A stretch of 64,000 nt of DNA, taken from positions 140,971-204,970 of the forward strand of contig JBNKGL010000006.1 in NCBI GenBank assembly GCA_050289805.1, given 5' to 3'. This document shows, piece after piece, positions 15,815-24,820 of the stretch; within the stretch, counting starts at the first letter, position 1; each line of letters opens with the position of its first letter. The notes beneath the pieces are model-generated. The model was not told where the DNA came from. It worked only from the letters and a program-made list of their open reading frames with translations, and made no database searches. The translations under genes and the position numbers were made by a program. This stretch comes from JAUILA01 sp050289805 (GTDB lineage Bacteria; Bacteroidota; Bacteroidia; Cytophagales; Cyclobacteriaceae).

Positions 15815-18413
15815 TCTGGATAAGGAGATGCACAAATGGTTGCGCTCGTTTCGGCGTTACCGTCCATTTAATCACGGTTCCATTCGTGAATTGGAATTGC
15901 ATATGCGGGATTATATAGATGACCTGGTTGGTCAGGGTTTATCTGTAAAGGAAGCATTCGAAAAAGCAAGGAAGGACTTTGGAGAACCTGATGCTGTTGC
16001 CCGGGAAGAAAACTGGAACATTCAAAAAAGAAGGAACATTAACTCAATAATCAACAACACTATGATCAGCTCGTATATTAAGGTGGCCATACGCCACTTC
16101 GGAAAACATAAATTCCACTCAATATTAAACCTGGCAGGCCTCACAACGGGGCTGGCCATTGTTTTTCTGATAGCCCTGTTCGTCACCGATGAATTGAGTT
16201 TCGACAATCATTTCAGTAAGAAAGATCATTTGTATCGTGTGGTGGAGAACCAGTATTATTCCGGGCAGCCGGTTTTTCCGGTAGCCGTTACTCCAACGGC
16301 GCTGTCGCCAGCCTTATCAGACCAGTTCCCGGAAGTTATAAAATCTGCCCGTGTAAGTCAGCAGGACATGCAGATCCGTGTTGATGATGTGGTATTTAAT
16401 GAGCGCGGCGGGTTAATGGTGGATGCGGACTTTCTGGATATGTTTGATGTGGAGATTCTTGCGGGGGACATTACCGGATTCCGGGAGGATGTTCGCGCTG
16501 TAGTACTTTCGGAGGAGCTTGCAAAGAAATATTTTCCGGATGGGGATGCAGTCGGAAAACCCTTAAACCTGGATGATGAAGAATTTATGGTGCGGGCCAT
16601 AATGGCTGATCAGAAGGCCAATACCCATATGCCCTTCAAATACCTGTTTAATTTTGAATATTATCTTTCCTTTGATCCATCCAGAAGCGAAAGCTGGGGT
16701 TCTAACTGGCTGTATACGTACGTGGAGGTAGACCCAAATTCAGATGCCACGGCGCTGAACGATAAGATTACCTCATTAATCAAAGAAAATCAGGAAAACT
16801 CTTCCACCGAAATATACCTTCAACCCCTCACGGATATTTACCTGGGCGAAGTTGATTTTGTTGTTGAGGCTCCTGAAAAGGGCGAAATGCTTTATGTGAA
16901 AATATTTATTCTGGTTGCCTTATTTATCCTCCTTATCTCATGCATTAATTTCATGAATCTGGCCACGGCTAAATCAGAAAACCGCGCCAAAGAAGTAGGG
17001 CTGAGAAAAACGGTCGGAGCCAATCGCCCCGAACTCATGTTGCAATTTCTGAGTGAGTCCGTATTCATGGCGTTCATTGCTGTATTGCTCGCCATTGGGG
17101 TCGTAACTCTGCTGTTGCCCTATTTTAATGAAATAACCGGAAAGCAAATTGAGCTTGCTACTCTCTGGAATTTAGAATGGGGATTTAAATTATTACTCAT
17201 CATTTCAGGGGCTGCATTGACCACGGGACTGCTGGCAGGATTTTACCCGGCCGTAATACTAAGTAAAGCAAGACCTGCTTTAACACTTAAGAATAATGGC
17301 CAGTCGGTGCAAAGTGCGGGATGGTTCAGAAAAGCATTGGTCATCACTCAGTTTACAATATCGGTTGTTTTGATTATCGGTACATTAGTGGTGGTTGAGC
17401 AGGTCAGGTTCATACAGCAGGTTGACCTTGGGTATGACAAACATAACCTGGCATATATTAATGTTCCTTTAGATAAAGCTGCAAATTTTGCCAATGAACT
17501 CCGGAATGAAACCGAGGTGTTGGCGGCGGGTCTTACGAATATTCACCCTGGCTATGTGATGAACAGTACTTCCGGGTACAACTGGCAGGGTAAGAATCCG
17601 GATGAGAACATATTGATTCATCAGTTTGGCGTTGATGAGCACTATATGTCGGCCATGAATATGCGACTTGTAGATGGACGGGGATTCACCAGAAATGATT
17701 CACTTGGCGTGATTATCAATGAGCGTGCCGCTGAGATCATGGGATTCGACGATCCTGTCGGACAAACAATAGAATCGGGGGATGACAAACTTACCATTAT
17801 TGGAGTCGTGGCAAACTTTAATTTCAAGTCTATTCACACGGCCATTGAGCCATTGCTGATCTATCTGGCCAGTGATCCTGGCAGGGTATTTATCAGGTAC
17901 AAGCCGGGCAATGAGGAACGTATCAGGGAAATTGCAGAGAGTACCTGGACATCAAATTTTCCGGATCTGGTGTTTCAGCTATATTATCTTGATGACGACT
18001 GGAGTGACATGTACCAGGCAGAAGAACGAACGGCGCGTCTTTCCACCTTTTTTGCGGCAATCGCCATTATTGTAAGCTGCCTGGGGCTGTTCGGACTGGT
18101 ATCATATACTGCCGAAAAGAGAACACGTGAGATTGGAATTCGAAAGGTGCTCGGTGCTTCTGTGCCCAGAATTTTTGTAATGCTGGCCACCGATTTTACC
18201 AGGTTGATCATTGCTTCACTGGTACTTTCGATTCCTATCGGATGGTACTTAATGAACCGCTGGCTTGAGGGGTATGCATATCATATTGAGATGTCATGGG
18301 TTACGGTTGCATTCACTGTCGTTGGAGTTCTTCTCATTACGCTGGGAACGATCAGTTATCAGTCCATCAAAATTTCAATGACTAATCCGGTGAATGTACT
18401 TAAGAGCGAGTAA
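15801..18413 (+). CDS. FtsX/MacB-type ABC permease with N-terminal permease prefix domain (type 1)
   Basis: An 870-residue inner-membrane protein. Residues 1-75 form a soluble prefix with the pattern IRELELHMRDYIDDLVGQG and DFGEPDAVAREE, followed by two FtsX/MacB permease repeats, each with a periplasmic MacB core domain. FtsX signatures include NLATAKSENRAKEVGLRKTV near residue 390 and TREIGIRKVLGASVPRIF near 775, and the C-terminus is TNPVNVLKSE. No ATP-binding subunit is encoded nearby, so an ATPase would have to be supplied from elsewhere or the protein works differently. The substrate could be a lipid, a peptide or a signal. The gene is coupled to PadR. Confidence 0.9.
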   Translation: METFDLDKEMHKWLRSFRRYRPFNHGSIRELELHMRDYIDDLVGQGLSVKEAFEKARKDFGEPDAVAREENWNIQKRRNINSIINNTMISSYIKVAIRHFGKHKFHSILNLAGLTTGLAIVFLIALFVTDELSFDNHFSKKDHLYRVVENQYYSGQPVFPVAVTPTALSPALSDQFPEVIKSARVSQQDMQIRVDDVVFNERGGLMVDADFLDMFDVEILAGDITGFREDVRAVVLSEELAKKYFPDGDAVGKPLNLDDEEFMVRAIMADQKANTHMPFKYLFNFEYYLSFDPSRSESWGSNWLYTYVEVDPNSDATALNDKITSLIKENQENSSTEIYLQPLTDIYLGEVDFVVEAPEKGEMLYVKIFILVALFILLISCINFMNLATAKSENRAKEVGLRKTVGANRPELMLQFLSESVFMAFIAVLLAIGVVTLLLPYFNEITGKQIELATLWNLEWGFKLLLIISGAALTTGLLAGFYPAVILSKARPALTLKNNGQSVQSAGWFRKALVITQFTISVVLIIGTLVVVEQVRFIQQVDLGYDKHNLAYINVPLDKAANFANELRNETEVLAAGLTNIHPGYVMNSTSGYNWQGKNPDENILIHQFGVDEHYMSAMNMRLVDGRGFTRNDSLGVIINERAAEIMGFDDPVGQTIESGDDKLTIIGVVANFNFKSIHTAIEPLLIYLASDPGRVFIRYKPGNEERIREIAESTWTSNFPDLVFQLYYLDDDWSDMYQAEERTARLSTFFAAIAIIVSCLGLFGLVSYTAEKRTREIGIRKVLGASVPRIFVMLATDFTRLIIASLVLSIPIGWYLMNRWLEGYAYHIEMSWVTVAFTVVGVLLITLGTISYQSIKISMTNPVNVLKSE

Positions 18414-18526
18414 CGCTGGTTCTAAAGCTGTACAGCTCTGCTGCCGATAAAAGTGAAAAATCTTTTTGGCAGATATTGGATAATTCTGAAGGAACCTCTA
18501 ATATTGCAATCCATTTGGGAAAATAT

Positions 18527-18600
18527 TCCCCCTTAGCTCAGTTGGTTAGAGCGGCTGACTGTTAATCAGTAGGTCCTTGGTTCGAGCCCAAGAGGGGGAG
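18527..18600 (+). tRNA. tRNA-Asn (GTT)
   Basis: A 74-base cloverleaf. The acceptor stem is TCCCCCT pairing with AGGGGGA, with discriminator G. The D arm is GCTCAGTTGGTTAGAGC, the anticodon stem-loop GCTGA-CTGTTAA-TCAGT gives anticodon GTT, and the T loop is TTCGAGC. CCA is not encoded (CAA follows the discriminator). Confidence 0.96.
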
Positions 18601-18610
18601 CAAAAACAGG

Positions 18611-18660
18611 AACAGTTCGAGGATACAGGATACAGGTATCTTCGAACTGTTTTTGTTTTT
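18611..18660 (+). terminator. Long hairpin with T-tract after tRNA-Asn
   Basis: AACAGTTCGA pairs perfectly with TCGAACTGTT, and inside it GATAC pairs with GTATC. The right arm runs into TTTTGTTTTT. This can terminate the tRNA transcript, but the stem is much longer than usual. Its GGATACAGGATACAGG core recurs inverted at about 18725-18743, so it also belongs to a larger repeat element. Confidence 0.7.
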
Positions 18661-18750
18661 ACCTGCTTTGCACTCCGAAGTTTTAACGAAGGAGTGCTAA
18701 GTCTCCGAAGCATTGCGAAGGAGGATATCCTGTTCCTGTATCCTTTCTGA
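18612..18750. repeat. Inverted-repeat element between tRNA-Asn and the four-helix-bundle gene
   Basis: The left part contains GGATACAGGATACAGGTAT (18621-18639). The right part contains ATATCCTGTTCCTGTATCC (18725-18743), whose reverse complement differs by only a small number of bases. Between them lie two internal dyads: CACTCC...GGAGTG around 18669-18695 and a second CTCC...GGAG around 18700-18724. The whole stretch has no coding potential and appears to be a structured repeat. Confidence 0.6.
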
Positions 18751-18777
18751 TGTCCGTGGCGTGAGATAAAATGCTAT

Positions 18778-19128
18778 GTGTTCCATTATAAAACATTACA
18801 GGTTTATCAGACAGCCAAAGATCTTTACAGATTTATTAGAAATGTATTAACAGTCAGTAAACCGGATAGAATTATTGCTGATCAACTTCACCGGGCAAGC
18901 CTAAGTGTACTACTAAATATCGTGGAGGGTGCTGGGCGACGTACTGCACCTGACAAAAGAAATTTCTACGTTGTGGCGAGGGCATCAGTATTTGAAGTAT
19001 CTGAAATCTGTGATATTTTACATGAAGAGAAGTGTATCTCTTCAGAAGAGTTAGAAAAGCTCAATGATACGCTGGAACAGCTTTCCAAAATGCTCTTCAA
19101 AATGATTCAGGTGTATACCAAAAAGTGA
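18778..19128 (+). CDS. Four-helix-bundle protein (23S rRNA intervening-sequence protein, IVP/S23 family)
   Basis: A 116-residue all-helical protein matching the IVP/S23 family: FHYKTLQVYQTAKDLYRFI, then IADQLHRASLSVLLNIVEGAG, DKRNFYVVARASVFEVSEI and a final helix. Homologues were first seen in insertions of 23S rRNA genes, and the fold is shared with the Avd accessory protein of diversity-generating retroelements (family knowledge). No reverse transcriptase or variable repeat is in the window. The start is GTG at 18778. The gene sits right after a tRNA and an inverted-repeat element, a typical free-standing IVP context that suggests a small selfish or regulatory unit. Its function is unknown. 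Confidence 0.88.
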   Translation: MFHYKTLQVYQTAKDLYRFIRNVLTVSKPDRIIADQLHRASLSVLLNIVEGAGRRTAPDKRNFYVVARASVFEVSEICDILHEEKCISSEELEKLNDTLEQLSKMLFKMIQVYTKK

Positions 19129-19330
19129 TTTATAAAGTCTTGATACTATTTTAGAAATTAGGATAGTTGGATTTCACAGCAAAAAGCTGAAGCGCTTAAT
19201 CAGTCTTGTGCCTCTTCCCTTATTTACTGTTGTTGCTTTTCCTGATAATTTTATGAACAGTTTTTAGCCTGTCCCGCAGTATGAATATATCTGAATTATT
19301 GTATTTTGTTTGTAACCAACCAAAATCATC

Positions 19331-20299
19331 ATGCGATACGTAGTCTTAATTCTTTCCCTGCTCATTGCAACCTGTGGAATTGCCCAGGAATGGAGTACAT
19401 TAGAAGCTGCGAATAACTGCACACCAAGGCATGAAAATTCACTTGCGGCAGTTGGAAATACACTTGTGCTTCTTGGTGGACGTGGACTTCGGCCGGTCGA
19501 ATCATTCGACATTGCTTCAAACACTTGGACACGGCATATTGAGACACCTCTGGAAATGAGCCATTTTCAAGCCATTACTTTCCAGGGTGAAGTTTGGGTA
19601 TTGGGCGCATTTACAGGTCCATACCCGCATGAGATACCCATACCTGACGTCTATATTTTCAACCTGGAGAAAAATGAATGGCGCAAAGGGCCAGTGATTC
19701 CTTCCGGGCGCAGGCGCGGTGCGGCCGGGGCATTTGTTCATAATGATAAAATTTATTTGATTGGTGGTGAGGTTGATGGACATTATGACGGGACACAAGC
19801 CTGGTTTGATGAATTTGACCCTTCGACAAATTCCTGGAAAATTCTCCCTGATGCACCAACTGCCCGGGATCATATAAGTGCTTCCGTAGTAGATAATAAA
19901 CTGGTTGTTGCCGGCGGAAGACAATCTAGTGCAAAGACAAACAAAGTATTGGAAACTACGCTTGCCTCAGTAGATATCTATGATTTCGAAACAGGAGAAT
20001 GGTCAACGCTCTCTGCTGAAAAAAATATTCCAACAGAACGGGCAGGTGCATCCGCCGTTGCGTATGGCCAGTTGGTTCTTATCATCGGTGGGGAAAGTGG
20101 TGCGCAGGAGTCCTCTCACAGCGATGTAGAAGGATTTAATATATCCACAATGACCTGGGAAAAACTCCCGTCTATGCAACAGGGACGACATGGAACGGGG
20201 GCAGTCAATGTCAATGGAAAAATATACGTTGTGGCAGGGTCCGGTAATCGTGGAGGCGGACCTGAACTAAGCAGTATGGAAGTTCTTACTCCGGATTAA
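19331..20299 (+). CDS. Secreted Kelch-repeat beta-propeller
   Basis: A 322-residue exported protein (signal peptide to about residue 19, LLIATCGIAQ). It has about six Kelch motifs with the pattern (V/I)(Y/W)(L/V)(I/L)GG...V. Examples are NTLVLLGGRGLRPVESFD, DKIYLIGGEVDG, NKLVVAGGRQSS, GQLVLIIGGESG and GKIYVVAGSGNRGGG, alternating with W positions such as NTWTRHI and NSWKILPDAP. Kelch propellers act as binding platforms or, in NanM-like proteins, as sugar mutarotases. No catalytic assignment can be made here. It stands alone. Confidence 0.88.
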   Translation: MRYVVLILSLLIATCGIAQEWSTLEAANNCTPRHENSLAAVGNTLVLLGGRGLRPVESFDIASNTWTRHIETPLEMSHFQAITFQGEVWVLGAFTGPYPHEIPIPDVYIFNLEKNEWRKGPVIPSGRRRGAAGAFVHNDKIYLIGGEVDGHYDGTQAWFDEFDPSTNSWKILPDAPTARDHISASVVDNKLVVAGGRQSSAKTNKVLETTLASVDIYDFETGEWSTLSAEKNIPTERAGASAVAYGQLVLIIGGESGAQESSHSDVEGFNISTMTWEKLPSMQQGRHGTGAVNVNGKIYVVAGSGNRGGGPELSSMEVLTPD

Positions 20300-20436
20300 T
20301 TTCCTGAAATATTGAATTCTCAGGAACACACATATATCGGGGGTACTGTTTCTGAACTCTGTCAGCAGTAACATTAGGAATATCGCAAACTCGGCAAACG
20401 AATTAACTTATCATAAAAGTTTTAATATTGCCTAAT

Positions 20437-20724
20437 ATGAATCCGCTTGAAGGTATTTTAATTTTTCTCCTGATACTTCTGGCCTTTTCTGGAAACATCC
20501 TATGGTACTGGATGAAGAATATTCTGAAGCAGAATGGATATGAGGTTTACGCGTTCGCGGTTCATTGGGCAGATTTTGGCAATATGGTTAATCTTATCCG
20601 CCGGACAAAAGAAGTTGAGTTGAAACGAAAATATAAGAGTATACTATGGTTATTACTCATTATTCTGATTATTTTCATTTCCTCCGCATACTTGCTCATA
20701 GTTCGACTCGACAGTGGGATGTAA
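20437..20724 (+). CDS. Small two-helix membrane protein, function unknown
   Basis: A protein of about 95 residues with two hydrophobic helices. The first (GILIFLLILLAFSGNILWYW) and the second (SILWLLLIILIIFISSAYLL) flank a basic, soluble loop of about 45 residues (RRTKEVELKRKYK). ATG at 20437 is preferred over the in-frame TTG at 20428. No family is recognised. The topology suggests both termini on the same side of the inner membrane. There is no obvious operon partner. Confidence 0.6.
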   Translation: MNPLEGILIFLLILLAFSGNILWYWMKNILKQNGYEVYAFAVHWADFGNMVNLIRRTKEVELKRKYKSILWLLLIILIIFISSAYLLIVRLDSGM

Positions 20725-20831
20725 ATATACGATCCAACCAGTTAAAGCCGTTGGCCTAAATAAGCAGTATCCGCCAAATCGAGCAATCCAGCGATTTTAA
20801 GGACATTTGCTCATCAAAACCACCCCTGTTA

Positions 20832-23714
20832 TCAATCCTCCAATCTCGGAATTTTGAGTTCAAAACCAGGATACTCCTGATAGGCGAGTGGACACGGGTC
20901 GATAAAACTCAGGTTCTGCCGGTACATAAGTTCCAGTGACGGCTTGGGATAGATGGCATCCACTTCTGAGCCACTCATGCCGTGTTCAGCGACCTTCTGT
21001 TTGCCATTATAATTAACACCCTCGGCTTCTTCCTGGCAATCTACCATGTGCATCATGCCGTTGTCCTCGTGAAGCAGCAGATGGCAGTGATTCACCCACT
21101 GCCCTGCAAAATCATCGAAGCGGGTACGGAATACCACACGTCCGCCATGGCGTGGAATCGGAACCGTATCCATCCACGCGGGTTCCGGCAGTATATTGTG
21201 CAGATCACCGTTTTCGTCCGGTACGTCGATTCGCAAGACCCACATGGGGTTTACATGGATATGGAACGGGTGATCCACTCCCTTGGTAGTAATAATGAAC
21301 TCCGGATCTTTTGCAAAACGTTCTTGTCCTTCCTTTCTGGAAATGGGATACGAAACAAAATGACCTCCAAATGAACCCGGTTGGGGAAAACGTTTCCGAT
21401 CTGAATGGCACCAAAGCATCTGTGAACAGTTATATAGCGCCCATTCCTCGGCAGTGTTTACCAAAACCCGGGTGCGTTTAGGGTCATTATGTGCGAATTT
21501 TCGGGGCAATCCAGGCTCCGGGTTTATAGACAGGTCAAATTCCGAATTAATTGCCATGGTGCGGGTAAGATTGGGCATTAATAAATCCACGCCCTGATGA
21601 TTCGCCCAAAGCATATTCTTTTGATCAGCCCATTTCTCGGTAAAACCTTCCGGAACTTCAATGGTTGGCCAATCTGTTCCGCCAGTACCGGAGTAACTGA
21701 TCACACGCGTTCTGTGTTGCCCGGGTTTGGCTCCGGTGATCGAGGCCTCCTTTTCCGGAACTTTGAGTTCATCTGCCCGAACTGGTTGAAACAGCGGTGG
21801 AACAGGTGGCAGATGTGCATTCAAAGACTGGATATCGAAATCCCCTCCTTCAACCGGTTTCCCTTCTACATGAATGTAAGCGACTACCACATCAAACAGT
21901 GGCCGCCTGCCGCCGGCTTCGGGCCTGACTACTTGCCTTTGCAAAACACTTTGCATGGAATCGGCATGGATATGTGCCTCCCTGGCAAATATGGTAAAGA
22001 CCTGATCCACTGAATCCAAAGGAGCCTTAAACAAAATATCAGTACGATTAGCGTTCACCATGTAGACTTCGTTTGGGCGAACGAAAGATTGACGTAAACT
22101 TTCACCATCTTTGAAAACAGCTTCAAAACCCCGCAGCTGGGCCGCTGCGTCACTTTCACCGGGGAGAGGAGTGGTTATGTAGGGATTGGTTGTGCCGGCA
22201 TTCTGACGTGAGAGGTCTTTAATCTCGTGCATGACCTTTCCATCCCGTTCCACTACTCGTGTAATACCGTCAATTGCCAATTGGTGAAGATCCAGCTTGT
22301 TTTCTTCATAGTCCTTATCGGTTACAGGTATCAAGCGACGCGAATCTTCTTTTTCGCCTTTTATAGTCTCGACCCGATACATTTGGCCATCCTTTTGTGT
22401 GTATTGGCCTTTTAGCACCATGAAACGCTTCGTGCCTGCTCCATCCACACTTCCATTGAGCACCCGCCACCTTTCCACGGCTCCGGGGCGCATCCGAATT
22501 ACCCGGGGTTTGACAAGGCCATTGACCGCCGGGAATTGTGGGAAACGTAATTGTCCGCGTTTGGGGCCTGCATCCAGATCGCTGGCTGCCACGAATACGC
22601 GTTGCAAAAAGATCAGCCTTTCCCGGTAATCCCATCGGCCTGTTTTCAATTCAGGGTCCGGACTCGGATCTCCTGTCATAACTTTGTTAATCGCCTCATC
22701 TACGTCGCCTTCGATAATAAGGAATCCTGCCATACCGCTTGCCACCTGGTCGTGAGTCGCCCCGTGTGAATGCGGATGATACCAATGCGTTCCGGGAGGG
22801 TGGGGCATCTGCTGACCATTACGATCAAAGGAAAGCTGTATCTTGTATTCCAATTCTCCCACATGTTCATTTGGATCCAGTTTCGCATTTCCGACCGCCT
22901 TCCTCGCCTCCCAGTCAGCTTGTGGGATAATCCGAAGAAACAGATTATCAGAGTGGCTGCCATCCTTATTGCGCTGCGGTTCAACGTGCAGGCCATGCGT
23001 GTGTAAATTGGTAGTGTGGGCTCCGTGCAGACCATTGATATGACCTCCCAGATTCCAACCAGGGAGCAACTTTACAGGAATAACCTGATTCACCTGTTCA
23101 GGGTATATAAACGGCAAAAAGAAGTCGGGCAGGTTTGTAGTCCTGTCAGGTACCTGCTCCTTGATAAGTGAAATAACTTGATTGCGAACAGCCGGAACTA
23201 ATTCGAGAGGATCGGGCGCAGGACCCACCGGGGTATTTTGCTGATTTTGATCCAAATGATTTCGCACCCTGAACCGTACCGTTCCGTCACTTTTCACGCG
23301 TACTGTCGGCCCCGGACTCGTTCCTCCGTAACTGAATAACGATGCTCCCTGATCCCCGGGCGAGGTCGAATCTCCCGGGTTTTGAAATTCAACTACGTTT
23401 AACTCCAGGCAGGAGTCCCGCCATCGTTCCGGGCGCCAAACCCAGGGCTCCTGCCAGGTTTCCGTCGGCATGTTTGCCGGGTTAACCAGGTCACCGGCCT
23501 CAGCCATGCCCTCCAAAGGATCAGAATCAACAGGTACAATTCCCGCGTCTTCTGTAATTTGGGCTGGCTGGCTCGTATTTTGATTTATCGCGCAACCAGT
23601 CAGCGTGGATGCTACTCCGGTAGCGCTGAGCATGAGGAACTTTCGACGGTCAAAACCTGAAGGATTCACTTCCTTAGGTTCATCTGTGACAACGGTTTTC
23701 TTTGTTTGGGTCAA
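20832..23714 (-). CDS. Large Tat-exported multicopper oxidase lipoprotein
   Basis: A 960-residue multicopper oxidase. The N-terminus has a twin-arginine motif (FDRRKFLML) followed by a lipobox (STLTGC), giving a membrane-anchored folded enzyme. All four copper signatures are intact: HTHGLHVEP near residue 240, HWYHPHSHGATHD near 310, HPFHIHVNP near 815 and HCHLLLHEDNGMM near 875, including the Cys and axial Met of the type 1 site. Most bacterial laccase/CueO proteins have about 450-600 residues, so this has roughly 350 extra residues between the second and third copper motifs and at the ends. The first in-frame codon is TTG at 23714, with a stop seven codons upstream. Substrate (phenolic, metal or other) is unknown. 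Confidence 0.93.
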   Translation of the reverse strand: MTQTKKTVVTDEPKEVNPSGFDRRKFLMLSATGVASTLTGCAINQNTSQPAQITEDAGIVPVDSDPLEGMAEAGDLVNPANMPTETWQEPWVWRPERWRDSCLELNVVEFQNPGDSTSPGDQGASLFSYGGTSPGPTVRVKSDGTVRFRVRNHLDQNQQNTPVGPAPDPLELVPAVRNQVISLIKEQVPDRTTNLPDFFLPFIYPEQVNQVIPVKLLPGWNLGGHINGLHGAHTTNLHTHGLHVEPQRNKDGSHSDNLFLRIIPQADWEARKAVGNAKLDPNEHVGELEYKIQLSFDRNGQQMPHPPGTHWYHPHSHGATHDQVASGMAGFLIIEGDVDEAINKVMTGDPSPDPELKTGRWDYRERLIFLQRVFVAASDLDAGPKRGQLRFPQFPAVNGLVKPRVIRMRPGAVERWRVLNGSVDGAGTKRFMVLKGQYTQKDGQMYRVETIKGEKEDSRRLIPVTDKDYEENKLDLHQLAIDGITRVVERDGKVMHEIKDLSRQNAGTTNPYITTPLPGESDAAAQLRGFEAVFKDGESLRQSFVRPNEVYMVNANRTDILFKAPLDSVDQVFTIFAREAHIHADSMQSVLQRQVVRPEAGGRRPLFDVVVAYIHVEGKPVEGGDFDIQSLNAHLPPVPPLFQPVRADELKVPEKEASITGAKPGQHRTRVISYSGTGGTDWPTIEVPEGFTEKWADQKNMLWANHQGVDLLMPNLTRTMAINSEFDLSINPEPGLPRKFAHNDPKRTRVLVNTAEEWALYNCSQMLWCHSDRKRFPQPGSFGGHFVSYPISRKEGQERFAKDPEFIITTKGVDHPFHIHVNPMWVLRIDVPDENGDLHNILPEPAWMDTVPIPRHGGRVVFRTRFDDFAGQWVNHCHLLLHEDNGMMHMVDCQEEAEGVNYNGKQKVAEHGMSGSEVDAIYPKPSLELMYRQNLSFIDPCPLAYQEYPGFELKIPRLED

Positions 23715-23979
23715 CTGAGAAGAGTTTTTCGGTCAAAATTGATTTAAGTAGGAGAGTTTACAATAAGCGTATTTCAGATCAATAATTACCGCAACTACGT
23801 ATAAAGCCATTTACAACTCACCAATGCAATTTCAATATATAAATTATCCACTAAAATGGGTCAATCAGGACTGGAATTATAATATAAATCAGAATCGTAC
23901 TAAATATGGAAAAATATAAGTGCACATATATATTACAACCTAATTGGTTATATTGTGTCTTAGGATAAAACGGCGAGAA

Positions 23980-24579
23980 ATGAAATACAGCCTGCTTCTT
24001 ATTTCTCTTTTACTCACTACGGGAGTAGTTGCCCAGGATGAGGAGAAAACAAAAGACCGATTATTCCTGGGAATACACGGCGCTCCACTGGTGAATATTG
24101 CGGATGGAAATTTTGACCTTATCGGATTTATGATTAGTCCGGGTGTTTATTACAACCTGAACAAGAAGTTTACACTGGCGGCTGTTCCTTTTTACGGACG
24201 AACATCAGAAACTACCTACCATTTTTATAATATGAACACAGGTATACATTCTGATGAGCGTTTGAATGTGCATCAGTCGGTCGGATTGAATATTCAGCTG
24301 AGGTATTCCTTTACGAACCTGGAAAACAGACCTTACGTCATGGCTTTTGGCGGACCAGGGTATACATGGGAAAAGGTGGAATACCTGGAAGAGCCCGGAC
24401 GTGAGAGAAAGAATAGCTTTATGACGATGACCTATGGGTTTGGATTAGGATACGATTTCAAACTGAATGAAACCATAAATATGGACTTGAACATTCAATC
24501 GGGTTGGATCATGTCAGTAGAAGACCCTGCACCTTCGCTTTTTCTGATTCCCTCAGTAGGGATTATTAAGAAGTTATGA
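23980..24579 (+). CDS. Small outer-membrane beta-barrel protein
   Basis: A protein of about 199 residues beginning at ATG 23980 with a clean signal peptide (MKYSLLLISLLLTTGVVAQ). The rest alternates hydrophobic and polar residues in about eight strands typical of OmpA/OmpW-like barrels, for example FMISPGVYYNLNKKFTLAAVPFYGR, split across strands, and YGFGLGYDFKLNETINMDLNI. Aromatic residues end several strands. The C-terminal SVGIIKKL lacks the usual terminal Phe. It is probably a small outer-membrane protein of unknown role. A bidirectional terminator lies about 145 bases downstream. Confidence 0.75.
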   Translation: MKYSLLLISLLLTTGVVAQDEEKTKDRLFLGIHGAPLVNIADGNFDLIGFMISPGVYYNLNKKFTLAAVPFYGRTSETTYHFYNMNTGIHSDERLNVHQSVGLNIQLRYSFTNLENRPYVMAFGGPGYTWEKVEYLEEPGRERKNSFMTMTYGFGLGYDFKLNETINMDLNIQSGWIMSVEDPAPSLFLIPSVGIIKKL

Positions 24580-24722
24580 GAAGTTTAGCCCTACCTTCCA
24601 GGTATTGATATAGCAGGATTTTTGATTACGAGAAATTGCATGCTGATCACAGTTCATTATCTGTGTAAATAATTCCTGATTACTGAATGCCCCCCGGAAT
24701 AAAATCTGGGGAAGCAAGAAAT

Positions 24723-24752
24723 AAAAAAAGCAGCTAAAAGGCTGCTTTTTTT
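24723..24752. terminator. Bidirectional Rho-independent terminator
   Basis: A seven-A tract, GCAGC, a six-base loop, GCTGC and seven T. It serves the plus-strand barrel gene and the minus-strand PQQ-like gene, which converge here. Confidence 0.9.
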
Positions 24753-24820
24753 ATTGAGAGTGGGTGCGATTGGGCCAGAAGCTAATCCGCACTGTTCGGG
24801 GAATGGAATTCCCCCGTTTA

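Noticed and set aside
18778..19128. Diversity-generating retroelement (Avd homologue)
   Set aside because: The four-helix fold is shared, but there is no reverse transcriptase, template repeat or variable repeat in the window.
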